Source: SFWF01 sp045537915 (GTDB lineage Bacteria > Bacillota > Clostridia > Oscillospirales > Acutalibacteraceae). Taken from it: a DNA stretch of 42,016 nt. Position 1 is the first letter of the stretch. Each line of letters begins with the position of its first letter. Positions 24,725 to 33,013 of this stretch are shown one piece after another. The stretch covers positions 1 to 42,016 of the forward strand of contig JAZSQK010000068.1 of NCBI GenBank assembly GCA_045537915.1. Reading direction: 5' to 3'. Made by a program: the position numbers and the translations under genes. The notes below the pieces were generated by a model. It did no database searches. It saw only the letters and a list, made by a program, of their open reading frames with translations, and had not been told where the DNA came from.

Positions 24725-26080
24725 TTAAAGTCCCAAAAGATAGAGCGCTATTGTAAAATAGATTATGAGAGAAATTGCATCAACTATTGTCGTGATAAAA
24801 GGACTTGCCATAACAGCAGGATCAAGCTTTAGCCTTTTTGCCACTATGGGCAATGTGCAACCAACTAATTTTGCAACAAGAACGGTAAACAGAAGTGTTA
24901 GGTTAACGACGAGTATAACCGTAAGTGTCAAGCCTTCAGTCCTAAGCAATAGCATATCAAAAAGCCACATTTTAGCAAAATTCAAAACCGCCAGTGCCGC
25001 TCCGCAAAGGACAGACACACGAAGTTCCTTCCAAAGAACCCTGAAGATATCCTTATACTCTATCTCTCCGAGCGAGAGCGCTCGAATTACCGTAACCGAA
25101 GCCTGACTTCCCGAATTACCGCCGGTGTTCATCAGCATAGGCATAAATGCGGTAAGCACCACACAGGAGGCAAGCGCATTTTCAAACGAGGTAATTATCA
25201 TTCCCGTAAAAGTAGCAGATATCATAAGTATCAAAAGCCAGAATATTCTCGAACGGAATATCTCAAAAACACCTGTTTTTAGGTAAGGCTTCTCGGTCGG
25301 CAAAATAGCCGCCATTTTTTCGATATCCTCGGTCGCCTCTTCCTGTAAAACGTCAATAGCGTCGTCGACAGTTACGATTCCTATGAGCCTTTTTTCGTTA
25401 TCAACAATCGGCAAAGCAAGAACATCGTACTTATCAAACATATTTGCAACCGATTCTCTGTCATCGTGGGTATATGCGAAGATGGGCTCGTCTTCCATAA
25501 TATCCTTGATAAGCGCATCGCTCTCTGACAACATAAGCTGTCTGGCAGAAACAACGCCCATAAGCTTTCTTTTGGAATCGGTAACGTAACAGGTGTAGAT
25601 TGTCTCCTTGTCAAGTCCTGTGCGCCTGATTTTATCGAAGGCTGCCGCAACCGTCATCGACCGTTTAAGGTCAACATACTCGGTAGTCATTATGCTACCT
25701 GCGGAATCTTCAGGATAAGCCAGAATCTGATTTACTGCCCTTCTGGTTTCGGCGTCGGTGTTACGAAGCATTCTCTTTGCGACAAGGGCGGGCATTTCCT
25801 CAACAATATCGGCAAAGTCGTCAACAAACAGTTCATCAAGGACGGCGGTAAGCTCCTTATCGGTAAATGCTCCTATAAGCTGCATCTGCTGATCGTTATC
25901 CATTTCAACAAATACTTCGGCCGCCAATTCCTTAGGAAGCAGACGAAATACTATAATAAGTTGCCCTAAAGGAACAGCCTCTAAATATTCGCCGATGTCG
26001 GCGCTGTTTTCTTCGTTGAGGATGTTTTTAAGCTCGGTATATTTCTTCTCCTCAAGCAGTTCGAGTATTCTCTCCTGCAT
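24725..26080 (-). CDS. mgtE: Magnesium channel/transporter MgtE
   Basis: 451 aa. N-terminal superhelical domain (to about 125), two CBS domains (about 130-255) that sense Mg2+ in the cytosol, a plug helix and five membrane helices with the pore motif FMPMLMNTGGNSGSQ near residue 320. Full length. Ribosome site GGAGGAGGG lies just before the ATG. It stands alone in front of the broken spoVAD gene. Confidence 0.95.
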   Translation of the reverse strand: MQERILELLEEKKYTELKNILNEENSADIGEYLEAVPLGQLIIVFRLLPKELAAEVFVEMDNDQQMQLIGAFTDKELTAVLDELFVDDFADIVEEMPALVAKRMLRNTDAETRRAVNQILAYPEDSAGSIMTTEYVDLKRSMTVAAAFDKIRRTGLDKETIYTCYVTDSKRKLMGVVSARQLMLSESDALIKDIMEDEPIFAYTHDDRESVANMFDKYDVLALPIVDNEKRLIGIVTVDDAIDVLQEEATEDIEKMAAILPTEKPYLKTGVFEIFRSRIFWLLILMISATFTGMIITSFENALASCVVLTAFMPMLMNTGGNSGSQASVTVIRALSLGEIEYKDIFRVLWKELRVSVLCGAALAVLNFAKMWLFDMLLLRTEGLTLTVILVVNLTLLFTVLVAKLVGCTLPIVAKRLKLDPAVMASPFITTIVDAISLIIYFTIALYLLGL

Positions 26081-26152
26081 ACTGTTCCCTCCTCCTTGAT
26101 TTGCATAGTTTTCTTCCTCGATTATACTCCCCTAAATACCAACATTCAAGTT

Positions 26153-26541
26153 TTAATTTTTTATATTAATAATGTGCGCTATACTTGGAATGCTTTCGCC
26201 TTGCTGTGTGGAGGTCGGCGAAAGAAGGGCGCCTGTTGCGCAGACGAGAATGTTGTTCAGTTTGCCGCTTCTAATATTTTTCATTATATGAGAACAAAGG
26301 ATACTTGCACAACAACCGCAGCCTGAGCCTCCAGAATGAACATCCTGTCTCTCCCTGTCGAACATCATCAAACCGCAATCCTTATGATTTGCGCTTATTG
26401 ATATACCATCACGTGACAGTATCTGATAAAGCAGCTCGGTTCCGACAAAGCCCAGATCTCCCGTGTATATCACGTCATAATCCTCAGGCCTTGTACCTGT
26501 GTCCTCCAAATAGGTTCTTATAGTATCAGCAGCCGCAGGGG
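26153..26541 (-). pseudogene. spoVAD: SpoVAD C-terminal fragment
   Basis: About 130 codons matching only the C-terminal part of the thiolase-fold spore protein SpoVAD: PAAADTI, then a YTGDLGFVG segment, GGSGCGCCASI and ATGALLSPTSTQQGESIPSIAH. SpoVAD is about 340 aa and binds dipicolinic acid during its uptake into the forespore. The family match begins exactly where a 24-bp repeat starts (26538), and the frame reaches an upstream stop within about 20 codons, with no start codon and ribosome site of family type. The 5' two thirds are missing from the window. spoVAC and spoVAE are not seen nearby. Confidence 0.85.
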
Positions 26542-26561
26542 AAAATGTCAAGAGAACACCA
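26538..26561. repeat. 24-bp direct repeat, left copy
   Basis: Begins GGGGAAAATGTCAAGAGAAC and continues ACCA; an identical copy in the same orientation is at 31205-31228. It begins at the break in spoVAD. Further right the two sites stay weakly alike for roughly 120 bases (AT-run, then a GCxGC-TATGG/CATGG segment and ACACCATA), as if both were the end of one decayed element. Within this copy ACACCATAA and TTATGGTGT (about 26615) form an inverted pair. Confidence 0.75.
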
Positions 26562-26756
26562 TAAATTTTTTCTGTAAAAAATTCCCTTTAATATTGCGGG
26601 TTTAGAGCACTTATGGTGTGTAGGCGGCTATGGCCAGGTAAATGTTAAACAAACACCATACTTCATTTTTATTGTGCGTTATATACAAAAAGAAACATGC
26701 TAATTTGACATCGAGTTTTGTTGACGAAAATTTTTATTAAAATCTTTTATAATAAA

Positions 26757-26789
26757 ACAAAAAACTGCCATTATAAAAACAGCAGTTTT
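26757..26789 (-). terminator. Terminator of the ATPase-RecQ-DprA operon
   Basis: AAAACTGC / GCAGTTTT followed by T-rich DNA on the minus strand, about ten bases beyond the dprA-like stop codon. Confidence 0.75.
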
Positions 26790-26797
26790 CGATGTAA

Positions 26798-27775
26798 CTA
26801 ATCAAATAAACTTAATTGAACACCATCAGTTTTTTTTACTTCACTTTGAATTGATTTGACTTTAGATTTATCAAATTCAGTTTTTGTTATAGCACCATTC
26901 CAATCTTCGTCTATCGGAATAGCACCCATTTTTATAAGCTCTAAATTTCCAGGATATTCAATGTTGCGACAATACTCAGTACACCAACCTTTTTTTAGGT
27001 TTTCTATCGCTCCGTTCCAAGTACCGCCCTTATTCTTATCGGTTTTAACAACAATTGTTGCATCACTTTGCGAATAGATATATTTATTTCTCATCATAGC
27101 AAACCCTACATTAAATCCCGTAGTAGGAGCCGTAGCAGATAATATTAGTAAGTTGCCCTTATTAATGGATTTCACAACATCTGCTTTTCGCATTTTTTGC
27201 ATCATAGAATCAGCCAAATATTCTATAACAAAACCATTATTATCTAATGCTGCTTGTGCTGCCACAGTATCAATTCCTTTGGCACCGCCCGTAACAACTC
27301 CAAAACCGTTTTGTAGTGTTTTTGAAACCGTGCTTTTTGTGAAATCAATATCATCTTCATTAACAGTTCGAGAACCGACAAATCCAACTGTCTGTTTATT
27401 TAAAAGTTGGGTATTGCCGGCAATGTAGAAAATAGGTGGACAGTTATTACCAAGTTTTTGTTTCAATAACCTTGGGTAATTATTTTCTGCTCGTGTTGTA
27501 ATCATAATTCCCATATTCTCATATTTAGAAATCTCAAAGCTTATGCTACCGCTTCTTTCCAAAAGTCGCAAATATCTATTTGCCAAAGCTTCATCTATTT
27601 CTAATTTTTCTAAAAAATCAGATTTACTGAAAAATAACAAATCTTTAGGTTCTAACCCTTTAGAAAATAAAAGCGAAGCAAGTTCTCCCCATTCTCTTGG
27701 TTCTAACGGCTTTATATCTGAAGCTGCGCATAGATGACTGCAAAAAATCACTATTGCTTCTGAATTTTTATTCAT
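26798..27775 (-). CDS. DprA/Smf-like DNA-binding protein with a C-terminal clamp-binding peptide
   Basis: 325 aa. A helix-hairpin-helix-like N-terminus (about 45-80) precedes a Rossmann-like DprA (SLOG) domain: GFVGSRTVNEDD at 131-142, VTGGAKGIDTVAAQAAL at 161-177, ILSATAP at 211-217 and an MMRNKYIYSQSD segment at 227-238, which takes the place of the RNRIIAGLS of true DprA. DprA binds single-stranded DNA and loads RecA. The usual C-terminal winged helix is absent; instead the chain ends VQLSLFD, where QLSLF (320-324) is the canonical peptide that docks on the DnaN sliding clamp. It starts two bases after the RecQ-like stop, so it is co-translated. Probably a conflict-system paralogue, not housekeeping DprA. 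Confidence 0.82.
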   Translation of the reverse strand: MNKNSEAIVIFCSHLCAASDIKPLEPREWGELASLLFSKGLEPKDLLFFSKSDFLEKLEIDEALANRYLRLLERSGSISFEISKYENMGIMITTRAENNYPRLLKQKLGNNCPPIFYIAGNTQLLNKQTVGFVGSRTVNEDDIDFTKSTVSKTLQNGFGVVTGGAKGIDTVAAQAALDNNGFVIEYLADSMMQKMRKADVVKSINKGNLLILSATAPTTGFNVGFAMMRNKYIYSQSDATIVVKTDKNKGGTWNGAIENLKKGWCTEYCRNIEYPGNLELIKMGAIPIDEDWNGAITKTEFDKSKVKSIQSEVKKTDGVQLSLFD

Positions 27776-27777
27776 AA

Positions 27778-29826
27778 CTACTCCTTACTGCTGCTATCAG
27801 CTAACGCAAACGGTATGACTTGCTCGCAACCCGCTTGCATAAGCAAATAACCACAAACTGTTAATGTCCATTTGGAATCGACAACATCATCCACCAAAAT
27901 CAGTTTTTGAGGTATAGAGTAGCACGCTTTAAGACGAAAAGAATTCAAAGCATTGCTACACTGATATGTACTATTTTCCATATCTTTTTGTGGGCTTGCA
28001 TCTGATTTTTCTATTAAATCGACATATTTCAATCCCAACTTATTAGCCAATCGCTTAGCAAAATCTGCTACAAGATTACTTCTAAGCGAAGATACATTGG
28101 TTATGGCATATCCGTTTAAATCTATGTGTTCTTTCAAAACATTTGCCGCTTTTGCAACTAATTCGTCACAAAATTGCTCCTTGTTTAAATACTTGCCTTC
28201 TTTAACCATTTGACCGTATCCGGGGTCACCATATTTAGAAAGACAAATTCCTTTTTCTAAAATATAATCAATTTTCTTTCCGTTAGGCCATCTTTTTCTT
28301 GGCTCAATTTCTAAAATTAAAGCATTAATATACTCAGCAGCTTTATCCCTTGACTCTAAAGATAATGACAATCCTTCTATGATATCTTTACCGGTACAAT
28401 TAGAGCATTTACCACAATTTTCAGCAGTTTTGTCATCTAGACAATTAACGCAGAACTTACTATAACAATCTTTTGTTTCTATAAGCTGCTTCATTTGCAA
28501 AAGTTCAGCTTTTCTAATTTTTGTGACCGAATCATAGTGCTTATCATCATAGACAAATGCTTTTGGAGTTCTATAATATAATTTATCTTTTCGAATAAAT
28601 CCTTCACTTTCTAAGCAAGATAATGCCTTCTCAATCCTACCTATTCTTGCATTTACATCATTGACAATTTCGATTTTCTTACTTCCGTCACGACTTTCTA
28701 TACTACTGATAACTTTTTCAGCTTCGTATCTTGTGGGAAATGCAGTGTCAATAAAGTAGTTATTAATATCTTCATCCTCTTTGCCGGACATTAAAAAGAT
28801 ATATGCATCATCTATGTTTCTTCCGGCTCTTCCGATTTGCTGATAATATGCTACGATATTGGATGGAGATTGATAATGTATAACAAAAGATATATCATCT
28901 TTATCGTATCCCATACCAAGCTTAACAGTTGCAACAATCGCCTTAATCCTGTTGTTTTTAAAATCATTCAAAGCTATTTGGTTGGATTCTTCCATTTCTT
29001 CGCTTTTTGAATAATATGACATAGCCGATATACTATTTTTACTTAAAAAATCAGCCAAATAATCACAGTCTCTTTGTGTTAGGCAATATATAATACCGGT
29101 GCCGGGGATTTTATTTAGATTTTCTAAAAGCCACGCATATCTATCAACCTTATTTTGTAAATTAAGAACTTGAATGTGCAAAGATTTTCGTGACAAAGGT
29201 CCGCGGGAAACAAAAACATCCTCATTAAATTGCTTTTGTAAATCATTAATTACTCTATCATTTGCCGTTGCGGTTGTGGCAAGTACAGCAACATTTGAAG
29301 ATAAGGTGTTTATAATTTTACCGATTTTACCATACTCCAAACGAAAATCGTGACCCCAATCAGAAATACAATGCGCTTCGTCAACAACAAATAATCCGAT
29401 ATTGAACTGATGCAATCTATTTTGCACATCATCCTTAAAAAGGGTCTCGGGTGTAATGAAAATCAAATCCAATTTATCATTAGCTAAATCCTCTAAAATT
29501 TCACTTCTTCTATCTTTTACCGTACTATTTAATACATCACAGCGAATGCCTAATTTTTTAGCCATTTCCGCTTGGTTTTCCATAAGTACTAAAAGCGGAC
29601 TTATTACCATTGTAAATCCGCGGTTCATTCTTCTAAACATTTTAGTACACATAAAATACACAAGGCTTTTGCCCCAACCTGTTCGCTGTACCACTAAAGT
29701 TCTTTTGTTGGTCATGGTGGCTTCTATTGCTTCATATTGACCATCACGAAAATCGGCATCATCACCGTACACGGATTTTAATATTTTGTATGACTCATCA
29801 TATATTTCTGGATACTTTATTTCCAT
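27778..29826 (-). CDS. RecQ-family helicase fused to a phosphoribosyltransferase-like domain
   Basis: 682 aa. Helicase motifs: RTGWGKS 48-54 (Walker A), VVDEAHCISDWGHDFR 147-162 (DEAH box and aromatic loop), TTATAND 184-190, and QQIGRAGR 329-336. A cysteine-rich RecQ zinc region lies at 454-477. The helicase/RNase D C-terminal domain is replaced by a region ending in LILVDDVVDSKWTLT (642-656), which is the PRPP-loop signature of type I phosphoribosyltransferases of ComF type, though the usual TGxT turn reads SKWT. RecQ-PRTase fusions beside DprA-like proteins are known from comparative genomics of nucleotide-centred conflict systems. Starts 25 bases after the ATPase gene. Confidence 0.85.
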   Translation of the reverse strand: MEIKYPEIYDESYKILKSVYGDDADFRDGQYEAIEATMTNKRTLVVQRTGWGKSLVYFMCTKMFRRMNRGFTMVISPLLVLMENQAEMAKKLGIRCDVLNSTVKDRRSEILEDLANDKLDLIFITPETLFKDDVQNRLHQFNIGLFVVDEAHCISDWGHDFRLEYGKIGKIINTLSSNVAVLATTATANDRVINDLQKQFNEDVFVSRGPLSRKSLHIQVLNLQNKVDRYAWLLENLNKIPGTGIIYCLTQRDCDYLADFLSKNSISAMSYYSKSEEMEESNQIALNDFKNNRIKAIVATVKLGMGYDKDDISFVIHYQSPSNIVAYYQQIGRAGRNIDDAYIFLMSGKEDEDINNYFIDTAFPTRYEAEKVISSIESRDGSKKIEIVNDVNARIGRIEKALSCLESEGFIRKDKLYYRTPKAFVYDDKHYDSVTKIRKAELLQMKQLIETKDCYSKFCVNCLDDKTAENCGKCSNCTGKDIIEGLSLSLESRDKAAEYINALILEIEPRKRWPNGKKIDYILEKGICLSKYGDPGYGQMVKEGKYLNKEQFCDELVAKAANVLKEHIDLNGYAITNVSSLRSNLVADFAKRLANKLGLKYVDLIEKSDASPQKDMENSTYQCSNALNSFRLKACYSIPQKLILVDDVVDSKWTLTVCGYLLMQAGCEQVIPFALADSSSKE

Positions 29827-29851
29827 ACTTTTTTCTAACCTCTGTTTTTAT

Positions 29852-31051
29852 TTACCAACTATCACGCAAAAGAAAATCAGTAATATGGACTATTTCTATT
29901 CCGTTTTCATTTCCTATTGCCAGATCATCCATACAGACAACATACTTATGATAATGATCTTTAATATCCATCAAATTATCGGTTTCGCGAGTTGATTCCG
30001 TAGGCAATTCTACGCAAACCTGCACATATATCTTTTCATCTCTCCTGATACCAACAAAGTCTATTTCTTTGGTATCATTCTTTCCGATAAACACATCATA
30101 TCCTCTGCGTTTCATTTCAAGATAAACAATATTTTCTAACATTGCAGAGGTCATTTGCTTATTGAATCCCATTTTGCTGTATTTAATAGATATATCTGAA
30201 AGATAATATTTTTCTTGCGTTTTTAAAACAGACTTACCTTGCAAATCATATCTCTGACATGGATAAATTATAAAGGCCTCAGACAGCCACTTTATATAGT
30301 TATAAATAGACTCTACTGAAAGTGATCGTTTTTCATTCTTTAAAAATTTAACAATAGAATTTGCAGAAAATGTTTTACCTACATTTTCAATAATGTATTT
30401 TACCACACGGTCAAACAAATCTTTATTCCTGATTCTATGGCGTTTAGAAATATCCCTAGTAATAACAGCAGAATAGATTCCATCAACAACCTGATATGCA
30501 GAACGAGTATCAAAATTACTAATGCCTATAATCGGGAAACCACCGAATTGTAAATACTCCTCAAACATATCCTTTGCATCGACCTCAGTTTTACCTTTAA
30601 AGTTCAAGTATTCTTTAAAAGAAAGTGTATAACAATTAATTGAAACATATCTGCCGGTTAAATAAGTAGATATTTCACTTGACATAAGTTTTGAGTTGGA
30701 GCCCGTAATATAAATATCTACATCCTCAGACTCAAACAAACTATTAACAACCTTTTCCCAATTATCTACTTCTTGCGGTTCGTCAATGAACAAATAACAT
30801 CTACCTTTGTCTGCTATTAAATTTTTTAGTTCTGCGTACATCTCTTTGGAAGTGTAATTTTCATCAATATCCATTTCTGTGTACCTTTTAGATATGATTC
30901 TTTCTTGCTCTATTCCTCTGTTTTTAAGCTCATCTTGAATCATTTCTAAAATAGTTGATTTTCCGCAACGACGAACACCTGAAAGTATTTTTACAAGTGG
31001 TGCATCAATATAGGGTTCAACAGCTTTAATATAATCAGGTCTTAATATCAT
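29852..31051 (-). CDS. AAA+ ATPase (AAA_14) with DUF4143 nuclease-like C-terminus
   Basis: 399 aa from the ATG at 31051, chosen for AGAGGTG eight bases before it; the open frame extends 16 codons upstream, through the promoter. Walker A GVRRCGKST at 25-33, Walker B YLFIDEPQ at 86-93, sensor ITGSNS at 115-120. The C-terminal DUF4143 part has the PD-(D/E)XK layout (E306, then KEIDF with D331, then VQVC at 343-346), but the usual lysine is not in place. These proteins are common, poorly understood, and often found in mobile DNA. It has its own promoter and reads into the RecQ-like gene. Whether it works with the two genes downstream or is a passenger is unknown. Confidence 0.8.
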   Translation of the reverse strand: MILRPDYIKAVEPYIDAPLVKILSGVRRCGKSTILEMIQDELKNRGIEQERIISKRYTEMDIDENYTSKEMYAELKNLIADKGRCYLFIDEPQEVDNWEKVVNSLFESEDVDIYITGSNSKLMSSEISTYLTGRYVSINCYTLSFKEYLNFKGKTEVDAKDMFEEYLQFGGFPIIGISNFDTRSAYQVVDGIYSAVITRDISKRHRIRNKDLFDRVVKYIIENVGKTFSANSIVKFLKNEKRSLSVESIYNYIKWLSEAFIIYPCQRYDLQGKSVLKTQEKYYLSDISIKYSKMGFNKQMTSAMLENIVYLEMKRRGYDVFIGKNDTKEIDFVGIRRDEKIYVQVCVELPTESTRETDNLMDIKDHYHKYVVCMDDLAIGNENGIEIVHITDFLLRDSW

Positions 31052-31070
31052 ATAAATCACCTCTGTGTAT

Positions 31071-31099
31071 ATTATATTGAAAAAGTTCTCGAATATCAA
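31071..31099 (-). promoter_or_regulatory. Promoter of the ATPase-RecQ-DprA operon
   Basis: The minus strand reads TTGATA (31099-31094), 17 bases, TATAAT (31076-31071). No other good promoter is seen before the RecQ-like or DprA-like genes. Confidence 0.75.
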
Positions 31100-31204
31100 T
31101 ACTTTTTTCGTTGTATAATGAAAAACTTTTTGATTTTGTGCTATTTTTCAGGTTTGATATTTCGAAAATTCGACGATAATTACCTAAATATTCCAATTTT
31201 CTCC

Positions 31205-31228
31205 GGGGAAAATGTCAAGAGAACACCA
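31205..31228. repeat. 24-bp direct repeat, right copy
   Basis: Identical to 26538-26561 and in the same orientation. It lies about 105 bases upstream of the operon promoter. The gap 31100-31492 holds no gene: it contains this repeat, a related AT-rich tail to about 31360 and two terminator hairpins. The sequence just left of the repeat (ATTTTC-TCCG-GGGAAAAT) can itself form a small hairpin. Confidence 0.75.
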
Positions 31229-31371
31229 CAAAATTCCTCAAAAAAATTTTTTTGACCTTTAAATTTGGAAAATTATGGGTGCTGCCATGGGAGCCCATAA
31301 TGTTTTACACCATAAATAAATGTTGTCGTTGTTTTTGTACTTATTGTTGCCACTGGCTACATTACTAGCAT

Positions 31372-31412
31372 AAAAAAATAACCGCCCTGTCCTGAAAAAA
31401 CAAGCGGTTATT
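31372..31412 (-). terminator. Terminator of the HTH-HipA gene
   Basis: The nine-base stem AATAACCGC / GCGGTTATT is followed on the minus strand by a run of seven T. Confidence 0.8.
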
Positions 31413-31424
31413 CGCAAAACTTCA

Positions 31425-31456
31425 GGCTAACCGTCTATCGGTTTGCCTTGTTTTTA
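31425..31456 (+). terminator. Second hairpin after HTH-HipA, plus-strand terminator
   Basis: GGCTAACCG / CGGTTTGCC with one mismatch, followed on the plus strand by TTGTTTTTA. It would stop plus-strand transcripts from entering the HipA gene antisense. Confidence 0.55.
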
Positions 31457-31492
31457 TTATAGCATATTATTTGCTATTGTCAATTGTCGCAA

Positions 31493-32875
31493 TTATTTAG
31501 ATGCTGTCGGAAGTGCAAGCAACTTTCTCACTCTGTTTTGAATATGCTTTTCAATTGTTACTAAGCGTTCTTCAGGCAGATTGATGCTTGGGTGCCTTGT
31601 GAATTTGAAATCAATGAGTTTTCTAAGTTGGTTTTTCTGCTTAGTTCCCATAACTTCAGCACAAATACTCTCATAAGATACACCGTAAGGATTAGAACGA
31701 GTTTTCGCATATGAATATAAATCTTTAATATCTTTATCCATAGCGTAATTGAAAAGTGATAAACCGTTATCAAAAATTGGAGCCGGAGAAATAATTTTGC
31801 CTGTGTGATTATCTCTGAGCACACCAAAATTTCCAAAATGACGGTCTTCGTTATAAATTACCGCATCAAATATAAGCATACTCTTGAGACTTTCGGAAAA
31901 GTCTGCTCCAAGTGATTCGTAATAGTCAAGACAACCTTTAATGCCACCGCTTTTAACGATTCGGCCGATAGAAATGAATGATGTATCAATGTCGGTAAAA
32001 ATTTTGCATTTAGATGCTAAGATGCCTTTCCAGTTTTCCAAGTCATACTCAACGGCATTTAAGCCCATAGCTTTTGCAATTTGACAAGCGTAGTATTCAG
32101 AATAAGGTTCATTACCTGAATTAGCAAAGCCCTCAGTACCACCTTTATATAGATATATGCCGTCATCTTCAATAAAGCGCCATGCCTTGCGGAGCATACC
32201 CTGTGTTGTAAGCTCAGGCGAAGTGGTAAAGGCTTGATTGGCAGTTCCTACACCGGTATAAGCTACCAATGATAAAACCTCAGAGAAACGGTTTTCATAA
32301 AGATTAAACTCTTTGAATGTGCCATTAAAATCGGCAGGCACAACCCAATAACTATCGTTAAGAGAAAGGCCTTTACATACATCGATGATACCCTTGGTAT
32401 TGTTAAGACTAAGACCGAGTGTTTTTAAAATTTCGTCAACAAAAGCACGGTTTTTAGGAATAACTCTGCGTTCAAGCCATTTAAGGATTCCGTCATTAGT
32501 TAGGTCTAAATCCAAAGGAAAAAGATTTTTCATATCTTCATTAACAGATACGATATGAGATTTTAAACCTTCCAAGCCCTTTTCTTCAAGCGTAAAGGTT
32601 AATATTTCATCATCGTATAATCTAAGCGAATAACAGTTATTCATTGGCTCTCTCCTCTCCTCCAAAAGCATATCGACATCCTTGCCAAGTGCTTCAGATA
32701 TTTTTATAAGCATATCAAGCGATAGGTTTTGTGTTCCACTCTCAATTCGGCAGATATTTGAACGTTGTGTCCCAATCAAACTTGCTAACTCTGCTTGTGA
32801 CATCCCTTTTTGTAGCCGAGCTTCGGTTAGCTTTGAAATTATTCTCTGCCGAGAACTAAGCAATTTATCATTCAA
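31493..32875 (-). CDS. Single-chain HTH-HipA serine/threonine kinase toxin-like protein
   Basis: 460 aa. N-terminal XRE-type helix-turn-helix (about 15-70: GMSQAELASLIGTQRSNICRIESG). The rest is a HipA-fold kinase: the catalytic loop NEDRHFGNFGVL and metal motif PIFDNG lie near residues 345-375. HipA kinases are toxins that phosphorylate targets such as tRNA synthetases and are held by an HTH partner, HipB; here both are in one chain. At the junction an in-frame ATG (32644) follows GGAGGAGAGGAG, a very strong internal ribosome site, so a kinase without the HTH may also be made. A perfect palindrome overlaps the promoter and suggests autorepression. Confidence 0.85.
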   Translation of the reverse strand: MNDKLLSSRQRIISKLTEARLQKGMSQAELASLIGTQRSNICRIESGTQNLSLDMLIKISEALGKDVDMLLEERREPMNNCYSLRLYDDEILTFTLEEKGLEGLKSHIVSVNEDMKNLFPLDLDLTNDGILKWLERRVIPKNRAFVDEILKTLGLSLNNTKGIIDVCKGLSLNDSYWVVPADFNGTFKEFNLYENRFSEVLSLVAYTGVGTANQAFTTSPELTTQGMLRKAWRFIEDDGIYLYKGGTEGFANSGNEPYSEYYACQIAKAMGLNAVEYDLENWKGILASKCKIFTDIDTSFISIGRIVKSGGIKGCLDYYESLGADFSESLKSMLIFDAVIYNEDRHFGNFGVLRDNHTGKIISPAPIFDNGLSLFNYAMDKDIKDLYSYAKTRSNPYGVSYESICAEVMGTKQKNQLRKLIDFKFTRHPSINLPEERLVTIEKHIQNRVRKLLALPTASK

Positions 32876-32922
32876 TTTTACATTAGTCCCTTCATTAATT
32901 ATATTTCACTTCGGGAATGATT

Positions 32923-32953
32923 ATATGTTATCATATTTGATAACATATGTCAA
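32923..32953 (-). promoter_or_regulatory. Promoter and palindromic operator of HTH-HipA
   Basis: Arms ATATGTTATCA and TGATAACATAT, a perfect 11-bp inverted repeat around TATT (32923-32948). On the minus strand a TTGACA -35 (32953-32948) with 17-base spacing to TAACAT places the palindrome over the promoter, as expected for autorepression by the encoded HTH. Confidence 0.8.
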
Positions 32954-32977
32954 GTGTATTCGTTTTCAGCATATAGT

Positions 32978-33009
32978 AAAGCGTGTGGCAGTAAACTGTC
33001 ACACGCTTT
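32978..33009. terminator. Hairpin after the serine recombinase gene
   Basis: AAAGCGTGTGGCAG / CTGTCACACGCTTT around TAAA, four bases beyond the recombinase stop codon. The T-tract is weak on both strands. Confidence 0.65.
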
Positions 33010-33013
33010 ATCA

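Noticed and set aside
26798..27775. Housekeeping competence gene dprA
   Set aside because: It lacks the C-terminal winged helix, diverges in the RNRIIAGLS segment, and is in a mobile cassette beside a RecQ fusion rather than near topA or rnhB.
26538..31228. The 24-bp repeats as the target-site duplication of a simple transposition into spoVAD
   Set aside because: The missing 5' part of spoVAD does not resume after the right copy, no transposase lies between them, and 24 bp is longer than usual duplications.
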